In this document: piece after piece, positions 23,286-34,909 of the stretch
How the letters are laid out: each line of letters begins with the position of its first letter
Numbering within the stretch: position 1 is the first letter of the stretch
DNA from: Anisus vortex
Taxonomy: Eukaryota; Mollusca; Gastropoda; Planorbidae
Reading direction: 5' to 3'
DNA length: 64,000 bases
Assembly (NCBI GenBank): GCA_949126835.1
Contig: OX421494.1
Span: 24,520,696-24,584,695, forward strand
Position numbers and translations under genes: made by a program
The notes under the pieces: generated by a model
Seen by the model: only the letters and a program-made list of their open reading frames with translations
Databases searched by the model: none
What the model was told of the DNA's origin: nothing

Positions 23286-23352
23286 ATAATATAGGCCTAC
23301 AATATACTTACATAATATAGGCCTACAATATACTTATATAATATAGGCCTAC
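23286..23352. repeat. 26-bp tandem repeat, under three copies
   Basis: Unit ATATAGGCCTACAATATAC plus seven bases. Each copy carries the TAGGCCTA octamer that is also scattered elsewhere in the window. Confidence 0.85.
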
Positions 23353-23577
23353 AAGTTTCTTAAAGTTAAAGAAAGATATGCACAGTTTAACTGATTTATA
23401 TTAGTGTGTGTAGACCTAAACTGTAAAAAGTTGATGACGTTGAAAGCAATTATAATTACGGTCAATGGTAACATGTGGTGGTGTTCAGTGTTCTAGCATG
23501 TGTGGCACTCGTATAATAAATTGACCTTTAATCCTTGGTTTATAGAATTACAGCCATGTGCTATGACTCGTTATGAC

Positions 23578-23634
23578 CAGGGGCAAAGTTCAGCCCCCAT
23601 CCCCCTTGGAAAAAAAATTATGGCTTCGCCCCTG
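23578..23634. mobile_element. 57-bp ultra-short hAT-like insertion
   Basis: CAGGGGCAAAG at the left end pairs with CTTCGCCCCTG at the right (10 of 11 positions). The flanks GTTATGAC (23570-23577) and GCTATGAC (23635-23642) form an 8-bp target duplication with one mismatch. The element is little more than two terminal repeats with a 35-base middle, far below the usual MITE size. Confidence 0.7.
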
Positions 23635-23642
23635 GCTATGAC

Positions 23643-24264
23643 AATGTGTGCAGATGACCTGTGTTGTAAAATTGTTATAATTTTAATAACTATAAGTCTA
23701 GATTGCACATTTTGTGCAATTTTTTTTCGTTGAGATTTTCAACCAAAACTAATTTCCAATTTATTTTGTCCTGTCTCAGCTGAGGTAGGCTTTCAATGTC
23801 CAACTCTACTGCTGGTCAATGGGGTTACATTGGTCTTTGTTTGAAACTGACCTCTCGCCCATTTCCCTAACACACCACTTCCCCGCTCTCTGTCTCCCTT
23901 ATCTCACCCCCGCTCTTTCTCTGTCCCCGTCTCTTCCCCTCTCTGCCCTACACATACACACACTGTCAACGTTTTGGCCTGTCCATATGCAACAGGCTAC
24001 CTGGTCTGATTAAACAACGGGTCTCCTAGATTGGTGGTGGGAGGTGGGGATCTGAGGGTTAAATGTCAGTCATGACCGGGGCAACAAGAAACAGTAACAG
24101 TAATAGTAACGTGTTACTTCCTACACCAGACTTTATGATTGACACGCGGTATAATACTCTGTACAGCGTAGCCTAGCCTTTTTTTTAAATTGTGTGTTTT
24201 TGTCTGGTTAAGATCACTTCTGTACCCACCATAGACACCATACTATACTATAAGTCTCTTAAAA
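23643..24264. other. Non-coding DNA
   Basis: CT-rich around 23880-23950. No gene or element recognised. Confidence 0.4.
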
Positions 24265-25013
24265 CTCGGACGAGCCGAAGCTCTTACTCCGGGGCGTAAA
24301 GCATTTGAATTGAGTTTAAAACTCTGTCCGGGCTCCAGCCACCCTATGGCACGCCGAAGGCGTGGCGTGCCATGTAAAAGGGAAGGTTTCCGCAGGCCAG
24401 CGACCGTTCGCCGCGGTTCCCCTAAGAATCATTATCGTGGTGGCTCGCCCGTATATCTGCATTGTCACCCGGTAGCACAAATCCTGTACTATAGGCACAG
24501 GCATCCAGGCACCGGGTGGGAAGTGAGACAGGGTTGCAGCATCCATTGCTTCCTCCCCACCGAGATCCCGTGGCCTCTCGGCAGTGCAATGGATCTCGGA
24601 CATGCTGCGGGGGCTGTCTCCCACGCGTTAGCTCGCCCATGGACCATAGACACCAGAGTTGGTGAAATATATTGTAAGTAATCCAATATAGGCCTGCTCC
24701 CAATAACAGTCAACCGGTGGGCGAACGAATGGGAAGTGGGACCGTTGGCCACTGAGGATAATTCAATTATCAAAGATAATACTTTGCCCACCAGCCGAAT
24801 TCATGTGGGTAGGAAGCAAGGGTGCAACAATACCGTCTCGCCAAGTCTGGCCAAACCTGGTGTTTGCAAAATCTGCATGGCCAAATCTATAGCTAGGTAT
24901 TTGAAGAACCAAGCGAAAGTGCGCGAAAAGGCCTACAAGGTCATGCCCAACGGAAATGCGGTAAAGGGATACATTGTGCATGCCTCGGACAGGACCATGT
25001 AGCCAAGATGACG
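24265..25013 (+). repeat. Unrecognised GC-rich repeat with a strong hairpin and an 88-codon frame
   Basis: The first 235 bases align with 17080-17290, so it is dispersed. ATGGCACGCC (24346-24355) and GGCGTGCCAT (24364-24373) form a perfect 10-bp stem with an 8-base loop; the other copy keeps a weaker version. Composition is much richer in GC than its surroundings. The 3' part holds the open frame 24736-25002, which is Lys-rich and includes VCKICMAKSIARYLKNQAKV. It could be the remnant of a mobile element or a conserved exon; I cannot name it. Confidence 0.5.
24736..25002 (+). CDS. 88-codon open frame in a GC-rich repeat, hypothetical
   Basis: ATG 24736 to TAG at 25000-25002. The predicted peptide is basic (pI likely high), with a single C-x2-C near residues 44-47 and a Lys/Arg/Ala-rich stretch (about residues 48-66). 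Codon usage is balanced compared with the AT-rich flanks. No domain is recognised, and overlapping frames on the other strand are also open, which weakens the coding case. The upstream part of the same GC-rich block is homologous to a dispersed repeat, so mobile-element origin is the leading alternative. Confidence 0.25.
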   Translation: MGPLATEDNSIIKDNTLPTSRIHVGRKQGCNNTVSPSLAKPGVCKICMAKSIARYLKNQAKVREKAYKVMPNGNAVKGYIVHASDRTM

Positions 25014-25118
25014 ATTCCCATTCATTGTGTTACGACTTTTTAATGCGGTTGTCAAGATTGATACTAGCATAGTTAATGTAAAAACGGAGATTTGGAAGGA
25101 GGAGGGGGGGGGGGGGGG

Positions 25119-25371
25119 TCAGCCAACACAGAAATTCCAGTCGCTTGTCTGATCACGATTTTTCTTCTCTGGAGAGCTTGAGTTCTTGACGACTAAAGTA
25201 TGAAGCATCATCCTCCTTCTACCTGGCCTGTCACTTTTAACCACCTGTGGCATGTCTGCGTTCACTTCACAGTGAGAATTAGAATGGCCCGCCATGGTGT
25301 CCGATATAGAAGTTTTACTGGGCAATGTTTCTTCTACCGGTACATTGTTGGGTCTAGTTTGGATCTCTGTA
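25119..25371 (-). CDS. Candidate minus-strand exon, unidentified
   Basis: Reading leftward, a pyrimidine-rich TTCTTCATTTGCACAG just right of 25371 is a reasonable splice acceptor. The frame then runs open to a TGA at 25119-25121, giving a hydrophilic Ser/Thr/Pro/Asn-rich peptide (84 residues) that includes RPGRRRMMLHTLVVKNSSS. An internal CAG|GTGGTT at 25245/25244 is a possible donor, so the exon might instead be 25371-25245. No domain recognised. It could be a terminal exon, but splice predictions on consensus alone are unreliable, and a plus-strand frame overlaps it. Confidence 0.25.
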
Positions 25372-25391
25372 CTGTGCAAATGAAGAATCAA

Positions 25392-27510
25392 GTCTATACT
25401 TTTTCAACAGTTAGTTATTATAGGCTTAGTATGCTAATACTAATGCGACTTATAAATACATAGCCAAGAATTCCTTGCTCCTTTACAATGAATTATCCTA
25501 ATACTTTGGACCGAGACAAGGGACAATAGCTTTGGGGATGCACAAACCACGCTGATTTATTGCGGATAGATATATAATATGTAGCATCTTTTGAGAAACT
25601 CTTATGCTCGATGAAATACTAACACATGTGGCTGAGTGATACACACTAGTAATAATAAAAAAATAAAAATCGATAGTAGCATTACTGAGTTGACCCGTGC
25701 TTTGGTGATTGCATATTACACAACTCAAAACATCATAAGAAGTAAAACTATCGGCTTGTATATATACGTCCATCGAATATTTTACGCCGTTTCTAAAACA
25801 CAATGATATGCCAATTGGGTATATTAATTTATAATATTGCTGCCAACTATAATATAGATGATTGTTCTGAAGCACAATTATACAATATTTGTCTTTAAAA
25901 ACATACAATACTCAACTGAATATTAAATTAATAACTGGTCAATTTTACACCGAAAAAAAACAACAACAGTTACTATATCAAGTTAAAAGTGCAAATGAGA
26001 TATTAGTTTTTATAAAAAGTTAAAACAGCAACTAAAAAAATAGTCTTTGTGTCATCTCCCAGCATGTAACACGCGAGTCACACGTTGCATTCTTAACATT
26101 CCTTTATATTATTATTGTCCTCTACTCTCTCTAACTCTGGTAATGTGTTACGCCCTACAGACACACATCCCCACACACTGACAAGTAAAAAATTGGCTAC
26201 AACATAATATTAAGTACTGTAGGGAAAGAGTTCAATAATATTATATGTTGGCATAATTTCGTCTATCGAAAGTCTATTGTACTATACAGTCGTTTTTAAA
26301 CACCATTATAAGCTTTTCTTTTCTTCTTTTTAAAAGACAATGAATCTTTTTTTTATTTTTAACTAGAATAACACACACAAGTTACTAGTTACAAAAAGAA
26401 AGTATGCTTGCCTTTTTTTTTAAAGACTGTTTAGTTTATAGTGGTAGTGAAATAGAGTTTATTTGTTTCTTTGGCCTGATGGTACAAGGACATTGCGTGC
26501 CCAATTAAAATAAAATGGATGTGTTGCTAGGTTTGCTTACAGTGTAGGCCTAACATTTAATGGACTTGCTTTATGCGTTGGTTCAAGCCGAAATACTCAT
26601 GCTAGTTATTTAAGCTTACCACACTCTTCTCTAATTATTCAAGAACTGTTCTATCAAAAAGTCATAAGTTGCATTTTCCCTAAAGTTTTCTAATTTCTTC
26701 TACCTCTGCGTTTTGTTTGAATACCCGGATTCTCCATTTTCCTGTTCATTGCACAAAAAGAAGAAAGTAAAAAAAAATGAATGATGACAAACGGTAGAGC
26801 AGGCGCCCTAAGTATTCACACTAATAAAAATCTGACCAGTTTTTTTTTATGTTTTAAAAAAATAGATAGTCTAGTAACATAAAAATCCCAACTAAATTTA
26901 ACTTCCAGTGTGTCTCGTGTTTTTAACTTCCGCTCTGTTTCCACTGATTGTGCTGTTTCTCGTTCAATTTCTTTCCGCCTGTTCTCAGCTCATCCTCCCG
27001 ACACACATTCGTTTTTCAGCGTAAGTTTCACTTCCTCATTTCTTAAACATCATCATAACTTTGAAATGAAATCCGCTTGTTTTTTAGTTTTAGTTAAAAA
27101 AAAATGAACAATACTGAAATACCATTTTGACTCAAAACTTGAAACTATTATTTAAGAAGGTAAAAAAAAAGCTTAAGGGTTTGGGGCTGGGGATGTGGTG
27201 GGTTGCACTGGGTAACCAGTGGTTTCAATCTATTATTGGCGACAGTCAGTTCACGTGTGGTGTTGTCTAACCAAACAACACCTACCGGTATTGTCCTGTT
27301 ATGTGTTCCAGAGGCCCAGACATACCCCATTACAACCCAACTCTCTGGGTAAACAAAGGTAGGCAGACAAATCATTATTATTAACCTCCAGCAGAATTAG
27401 GACCCGCCGAGTCTCCACCCCCCCTCCTTTTTTTTTCCAATATGCTTTAGTTCAAATCTAACATTTAAAGTCAAATGTATCTCTTATGTATTACAGGCGC
27501 CCTTTCCATT
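25392..27510. other. AT-rich non-coding DNA
   Basis: Only short frames without coding character, including 25498-25908 on the minus strand. TAGGCCTA at 26545-26552. Confidence 0.4.
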
Positions 27511-27870
27511 AGCAAGATTATTGCGTCCTACGCTTATCCGTGGTTTGAGTGTAGTCTTGCATTTTGATTGGTTGTTTTCAATGATCTTAAGTTGCTGATT
27601 TGTTCAAGCAACCCCCTTTTGAACCCATTCCAAGCCCGGATGCCACTCGATAAGAAAAACTACTTATATGCATTTTGTTCTTGCAAATGGGAAAAGAAAA
27701 TTATATTTGTTCCTAAGTTTATATGAGCATTGGGATAGATTGTTGTGTTGTATTTCTATTATATGTAAGATTATTGCATCCTACGCTTTTCTGTGGTTTG
27801 ATAAGGGGTATACAAATAACGTTACGTTGTTTGGTTTCTTCACTAGTTCAGGTAACCCATGCCATGCCTA
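27511..27870. repeat. Degenerate direct duplication, about 253 bp apart
   Basis: AAGATTATTGCGTCCTACGC at about 27513 is repeated as AAGATTATTGCATCCTACGC at 27766, and both are followed by TT.TC.GTGGTTTGA. Later segments (AACCC.T.CCA.GCC and ATGCCA) are also weakly shared. It looks like an old tandem duplication. Confidence 0.6.
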
Positions 27871-29110
27871 AATGCCATTATGGAAAAAGCAGAGCATACA
27901 AATATGTATGACTGTTACTAGTGTTGCACACAGGTCATTGCTTCTATTAGGATGGGAGGGGAGCGCTTTATATATAACTATAGGTTTATAATAGCATCAG
28001 CTGTTTGGACAATGGCTCGCATGTGCAGTGTATGTCCTGGCCAATCAGATGGCAGCTGCAACCACAGTCCTGGGTTATTGCTATGTCCTATAACTTGTTT
28101 GTGTCAGTACACAATTTACGACATCGATTCCTTATTGACCCTCCCCTCCCTCTCCATCCACTGAGACAGACAGAAACCCATCCCTTCACTACATCACACC
28201 CATTTAATCGGATTCAGCCAATCAATGAAGTGAACCGTATCACGTGACTACCATTAGACTACACATTCGCCGTAAGCTTGTATTTCAATTTTTTTATATT
28301 TCCGTCTGGATATTTTTGTACAAATATATTTCTATTACTTTATTTGAATGCAGTTTTTGACTACACACATACACACTAAGAGATCGATGTATAATGTTTA
28401 AAACAATCTGATTCTACTGTCGATGTAAAAGGAAGTGAAGTTATTCGTTTCAGGTCATGTTTGTTCCATGGGGGCCACAGTGAAACAGCGTTTACCGATT
28501 TCGTGATCTGCAGAGCTGCGGAATGCAATGATGGGGGATAGCGTGTCCAGCACAATGCCAAGTCGTCATTATATTTTCACCCAACCTATTTCAGGATATA
28601 ACGCCGATAATGATATGTAATGATGGGCAACTCTGATTGAATTCTAATAAGTCTAATATATCACGATTTATAGGCACACTGTACCAAATGACCAGAGCAT
28701 TTACAAGCTTATGTAGCGCCCCAGGGCAAAAGTTTCAGCGCCGCCCCTTGCATACTGTAACTGCTTGTTTAGTGCTATATTTGCTATATTTATAAATACA
28801 TTTTCTGCCCCCCCCCCAGAAGTGTCGCCCCCGGGCATATGCCCTCCTCTGCCCACCCCTATGTGAGGGCACTGTAAATGACTGACAACACTAATGGTAG
28901 ATAGGCCTACTGTCGCCTGGCTACTTACATATCTGCATCATTGTGACACATAGGCGTTGGGTCTCTTTATGTTTACATTCAAAAGAATAAAACCCAGTTT
29001 TCCTATTCATTCACATTATTTTACATGGTTCATTTCTTACGAGGGGGGGAGGGGGGTATAGCTGTGTAGGAGCGCTGTGTTTAGGGACAGGAACAGTGAC
29101 ATTAGGGTGA
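27871..29110. other. Non-coding DNA
   Basis: Near 27998-28065 are two CAGCTG E-boxes and a GGCCAATCAGATGG stretch with a CCAAT box. Near 28715-28860 is a GCGCCCC...GGGCATATGCCC region resembling transposon ends. TAGGCCTA at 28902-28909. Confidence 0.4.
28711..28862. mobile_element. Possible small DNA-transposon fragment
   Basis: GTAGCGCCCCAGGGCAAAAG at the left and CGGGCATATGCCCTCC then TGCCCACCCCTATG at the right have the G/C-rich inverted style of MITE ends, around an AT-rich interior. No target duplication was found. Confidence 0.3.
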
Positions 29111-29136
29111 TAAAGGGACGTAACTCAGAGCTAACA

Positions 29137-30602
29137 ATAAGTTACTCAGGCATAAAGGGACGTTACTCAGGCATAAAGGGACGTTACTCAGACATAAAGG
29201 GACGTTACTCAGGCATAAAGGGACGTTACTCAGGCATAAAGGGACGTTACTCAGACATAAAGGGATGTTACTCAGACATAAAGGGACGTTACTCAGGCAT
29301 AAAGGGACGTTACTCAGACATAAAGGGACGTTACTCAGGCATAAAGGGACGTTACTCAGACATAAAGGGATGTTACTCAGGCATAAAGGGACGTTACTCA
29401 GGCATACAGGGACGTTACTCAGGCATAAAGGGACGTTACTCAGACATAAAGGGATGTTACTCAGGCATAAAGGGACGTTACTCAGGCATAAAGGGACGTT
29501 ACTCAGACATAAAGGGACGTTACTCAGGCATAAAGGGACGTTACTCAGACTTAAAGGGATGTTACTCAGACATAAAGGGACGTTACTCGGGCATAAAGGG
29601 ACGTTACTCAGGCATAAAGGGACGTTACTCAGACATAAAGGGACGTTACTCAGGCTTAAAGGGATGTTACTCAGACATGAAGGGATGTTACTCAGGCATA
29701 AAGGGACGTTACTCAGGCATAAAGGGACGTTACTCAGACATAAAGGGACGTTACTCAGGCATAAAGGGACGTTACTCAGACATAAAGGGATGTTACTCAG
29801 GCATAAAGGGACGTTACTCAGGCATACAGGGACGTTACTCAGACTTAAAGGGATGTTACTCAGACATAAAGGGACGTTACTCGGGCATAAAGGGACGTTA
29901 CTCAGGCATAAAGGGATGTTACTCAGGCATAAAGGGATGTTACTCAGGCATAAAGGGATGTTACTCAAGCATAAAGGGATGTTACTCAGACATAAAAGGA
30001 CGTTACTCAGACATAAAGGGACGTTACTCAGACATAAAGGGACGTTACTCAGACTTAAAGGGATGTTACTCGGGCATAAAGGGACGTCACTCGGGCATAA
30101 AGGGATGTTACTCGGGCATAAAGGGATGTTACTCGGGCATAAAGGGACGTTACTCAGGCATAAAGGGATGTTACTCAGGCATACAGGGATGTTACTCAGG
30201 CATACAGGGATGTTACTCAGGCATAAAGGGACGTTACTCAGGCATACAGGGACGTTACTCAGGCATACAGGGACGTTACTCAGGCATACAGGGACGTTAC
30301 TCAGGCATACAGGAACGTTACTCAGGCATACAGGGACGTTACTCAGGCATACAGGGACGTTACTCAGGCATACAGGGACGTTACTCAGGCATACAGGGAC
30401 GTTACTCAGGCATACAGGGATGTTACTCAGGTATAAAGGGATGTGACTCAGGCATAAAGGGATGTGACTCAGGCATAAAGGGATGTGACTCAGGCATAAA
30501 GGGATGTGACTCAGGCATAAAGGGATGTTACTCAGGCATAAAGGGACGTTACTCAGACATAAAGGGACGTTACTCAGACATAAAGGGACGTTACTCAGAC
30601 AA
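29137..30602. repeat. 21-bp minisatellite, about 70 copies
   Basis: Unit TACTCAGGCATAAAGGGAC plus GT. Subtypes differ at GGC/GAC, CGT/TGT and AAAG/ACAG. The ACAG subtype is concentrated at 30180-30430 and TGTGACTC units at 30440-30520, showing local homogenisation. Because the unit is seven codons and lacks stops in several frames, open frames of 393 to 529 codons exist on both strands; these are not genes. Confidence 0.98.
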
Positions 30603-31345
30603 CAAATATGGCACACAAAGGGAGAAAAAAAGGGGGTGGGGCGATCTTTTAAAGAAAACAAGATAATGGGATGGAAAAGGAACTTGGAATGTGTGTGTGG
30701 GGGGGGGGGGGGGGCGTTTCAAGGACAAAGAGTTGGATCGTTGTGGGGTGGAGGCATGGAAGTGAAAGCGCCAGTTCACACAAAAATGGCAGAGAGGGGA
30801 TGTGTGACAATATCGGACCACCTGCTGGCAAATTCTGAGTCACTCTGTTGTCTCTTTCTTTTGTTTTGTTATAAAGTTTAATGCCTTTCCCCCATCTCAT
30901 TGTTTTGTCTTACTATCTAGTTTCCTGTTGTTTTTTTCTAAAGTTTTTCGTTTGTCTTTTTATTCTTCATACTGGCCTGACTCTGTCTAAAATAACTTGA
31001 AACACACACATGTAGAGGCACATACATATACTCACATATAGACAATCCAACACAAGCTTGCATTGTTTCAAATTGTAAACTTCCTGTGTGTGCAGTTGTA
31101 AGTCGGGAAGTTTTCCTGTCTCGTCTTTTACCCTGCAGTGGTCAGCCGTTCTGTCTTGGTCTCTCTCCATCTACCACCCTGTCAAGCTGTCGGTCTCACT
31201 GTCAACTTGATGGTCAGTGCTCCAGTCGCCCGTCTCATTGTCTTGTAGTTTCGTCTTTCTGTCAGTCGATTAAGTTTGGCCTAAATTCTCTCACTTATGC
31301 CAACACTATTCATTTCTTCTTTTTACTGGAGTTTTGATGTTCTCT
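30603..31345. other. Non-coding DNA
   Basis: A 16-base G run at 30699-30714. No gene recognised. Confidence 0.4.
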
Positions 31346-31369
31346 CTATCCATTCTCTCTCTCTCTGTA

Positions 31370-31400
<31 letters not shown>

Positions 31401-31425
31401 ATCTATCTCTCTCTCTATCTATCCC
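31346..31425. repeat. TC/TATC-rich microsatellite
   Basis: Interrupted TC and TATC runs, polypyrimidine. Confidence 0.8.
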
Positions 31426-31560
31426 ACTCTGTCTATCTTTATCACAATTACTCAGACTTTCTCTTAAGCAATATACATTGCTGCTGACACCTCAAGGTGG
31501 TACTAGACTTTAGCTGGTCATTCTATCCAACTCTAGCACACTTTTATCTCACTATCTACC

Positions 31561-34500
31561 ATTTATTCTCTATATGACCCATTCTCTATGCCTCTCTAGA
31601 CACACTCACTATCTACCATTTATTCTCTATGTGACCCATTCTCTTTGCCTCTCTAGACACACTCACTATCTACCATTTATTCTCTATATGACCCATTCTC
31701 TATGCCTCTCTAGACACACTCACTATCTACCATTTATTCTCTATGTGACCCATTCTCTTTGCCTCTCTAGACACACTCACTATCTACCATTTATTCTCTA
31801 TGTGACCCATTCTCTTTGCTTCTCTAGACACACTCACTATCTACCATTTATTCTCTATGTGACCCATTCTCTTTGCCTCTCTAGACACACTCACTATCTA
31901 CCATTTATTCTCTAAGTGACCCATTCTCTTTGCCTCTCTAGACACACTCACTATCTACCATTTATTCTCTATGTGACCCATTCTCTTTGCCTCTCTAGAC
32001 ACACTCACTATCTACCATTTATTCTCTATATGACCCATTCTCTATGCCTCTCTAGACACACTCACTATCTACCATTTATTCTCTATATGACCCATTCTCT
32101 TTGCCTCTCTAGACACACTCACTATCTACCATTTATTCTCTATGTGACCCATTCTCTATGCCTCTCTAGACACACTCACTATCTACCATTTATTCTCTAT
32201 GTGACCCATTCTCTTTGCCTCTCTAGACACACTCACTATCTACCATTTATTCTCTATATGACCCATTCTCTATGCCTCTCTAGACACACTCACTATCTAC
32301 CATTTATTCTCTATGTGACCCATTCTCTTTGCCTCTCTAGACACACTCACTATCTACCATTTATTCTCTATGTGACCCATTCTCTATGCCTCTCTAGACA
32401 CACTCACTATCTACCATTTATTCTCTATGTGACCCATTCTCTTTGCCTCTCTAGACACACTCACTATCTACCATTTATTCTCTATATGACCCATTCTCTA
32501 TGCCTCTCTAGACACACTCACTATCTACCATTTATTCTCTATATGACCCATTCTCTATGCCTCTCTAGACACACTCACTATCTACCATTTATTCTCTATA
32601 TGACCCATTTTCTATGCCTCTCTAGACACACTCACTATCTACCATTTATTCTCTATATGACCCATTCTCTTTGCCTCTCTAGACACACTCACTATCTACC
32701 ATTTATTCTCTATGTGACCCATTCTCTATGCCTCTCTAGACACACTCACTATCTACCATTTATTCTCTATGTGACCCATTCTCTTTGCCTCTCTAGACAC
32801 ACTCACTATCTACCATTTATTCTCTATATGACCCATTCTCTATGCCTCTCTAGACACACTCACTATCTACCATTTATTCTCTATGTGACCCATTCTCTTT
32901 GCCTCTCTAGACACACTCACTATCTACCATTTATTCTCTATGTGACCCATTCTCTATGCCTCTCTAGACACACTCACTATCTACCATTTATTCTCTATGT
33001 GACCCATTCTCTTTGCCTCTCTAGACACACTCACTATCTACCATTTATTCTCTATATGACCCATTCTCTATGCCTCTCTAGACACACTCACTATCTACCA
33101 TTTATTCTCTATATGACCCATTCTCTATGCCTCTCTAGACACACTCACTATCTACCATTTATTCTCTATATGACCCATTTTCTATGCCTCTCTAGACACA
33201 CTCACTATCTACCATTTATTCTCTATATGACCCATTCTCTATGCCTCTCTAGACACACTCACTATCTACCATTTATTCTCTATGTGACCCATTCTCTATG
33301 CCTCTCTAGACACACTCACTATCTACCATTTATTCTCTATGTGACCCATTCTCTATGCCTCTCTAGACACACTCACTATCTACCATTTATTCTCTATGTG
33401 ACCCATTCTCTTTGCCTCTCTAGACACACTCACTATCTACCATTTATTCTCTATGTGACCCATTCTCTTTGCCTCTCTAGACACACTCACTATCTACCAT
33501 TTATTCTCTATGTGACCCATTCTCTATGCCTCTCTAGACACACTCACTATCTACCATTTATTCTCTATGTGACCCATTCTCTATGCCTCTCTAGACACAC
33601 TCACTATCTACCATTTATTCTCTATGTGACCCATTCTCTATGCCTCTCTAGACACACTCACTATCTACCATTTATTCTCTATATGACCCATTTTCTATGC
33701 CTCTCTAGACACACTCACTATCTACCATTTATTCTCTATGTGACCCATTCTCTATGCCTCTCTAGACACACTCACTATCTACCATTTATTCTCTATGTGA
33801 CCCATTCTCTTTGCCTCTCTAGACACACTCACTATCTACCATTTATTCTCTATGTGACCCATTCTCTTTGCCTCTCTAGACACACTCACTATCTACCATT
33901 TATTCTCTATATGACCCATTTTCTATGCCTCTCTAGACACACTCACTATCTACCATTTATTCTCTATGTGACCCATTCTCTTTGCCTCTCTAGACACACT
34001 CACTATCTACCATTTATTCTCTATATGACCCATTTTCTATGCCTCTCTAGACACACTCACTTTCTACCATTTATTCTCTATGTGACCCATTCTCTTTGCC
34101 TCTCTAGACACACTCACTATCTACCATTTATTCTCTATGTGACCCATTCTCTATGCCTCTCTAGACACACTCACTATCTACCATTTATTCTCTATGTGAC
34201 CCATTCTCTATGCCTCTCTAGACACACTCACTATCTACCATTTATTCTCTATGTGACCCATTCTCTATGCCTCTCTAGACACACTCACTATCTACCATTT
34301 ATTCTCTATGTGACCCATTCTCTTTGCCTCTCTAGACACACTCACTATCTACCATTTATTCTCTATGTGACCCATTCTCTTTGCCTCTCTAGACACACTC
34401 ACTATCTACCATTTATTCTCTATGTGACCCATTCTCTTTGCCTCTCTAGACACACTCACTATCTACCATTTATTCTCTATGTGACCCATTCTCTTTGCCT

Positions 34501-34905
34501 CTCTAGACACACTCACTATCTACCATTTATTCTCTATGTGACCCATTCTCTTTGCCTCTCTAGACACACTCACTATCTACCATTTATTCTCTATATGACC
34601 CATTCTCTTTGCCTCTCTAGACACACTCACTATCTACCATTTATTCTCTATGTGACCCATTCTCTTTGCCTCTCTAGACACACTCACTATCTACCATTTA
34701 TTCTCTATGTGACCCATTCTCTTTGCCTCTCTAGACACACTCACTATCTACCATTTATTCTCTATATGACCCATTCTCTATGCCTCTCTAGACACACTCA
34801 CTATCTACCATTTATTCTCTATGTGACCCATTCTCTTTGCCTCTCTAGACACACTCACTATCTACCATTTATTCTCTATGTGACCCATTCTCTTTGCCTC
34901 TCTCA
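31561..34905. repeat. 57-bp minisatellite, about 58 copies
   Basis: Unit contains GACCCATTCTCTATGCCTC, then TAGACACACTCACTATCTAC. Variation is almost limited to CTATGCC/CTTTGCC and CTATATG/CTATGTG. A ten-unit pattern (570 bp) repeats: the rare CCATTTTCT variant occurs at 32601 and 33171 with the same surrounding order of variants. The 57-bp unit equals 19 codons and has no stop in one frame, so a spurious frame of 997 codons runs from 31916 to 34909. Confidence 0.98.
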
Positions 34906-34909
34906 CTAA

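Noticed and set aside
29077..30666. 529- and 519-codon open frames on opposite strands
   Set aside because: Both come from a 21-bp tandem repeat; coexistence on both strands is expected from repeat arithmetic.
31916..34909. 997-codon open frame
   Set aside because: It is a 57-bp tandem repeat read as 19-residue units with no stop. Variation is not biased to third positions and other arrays behave alike.
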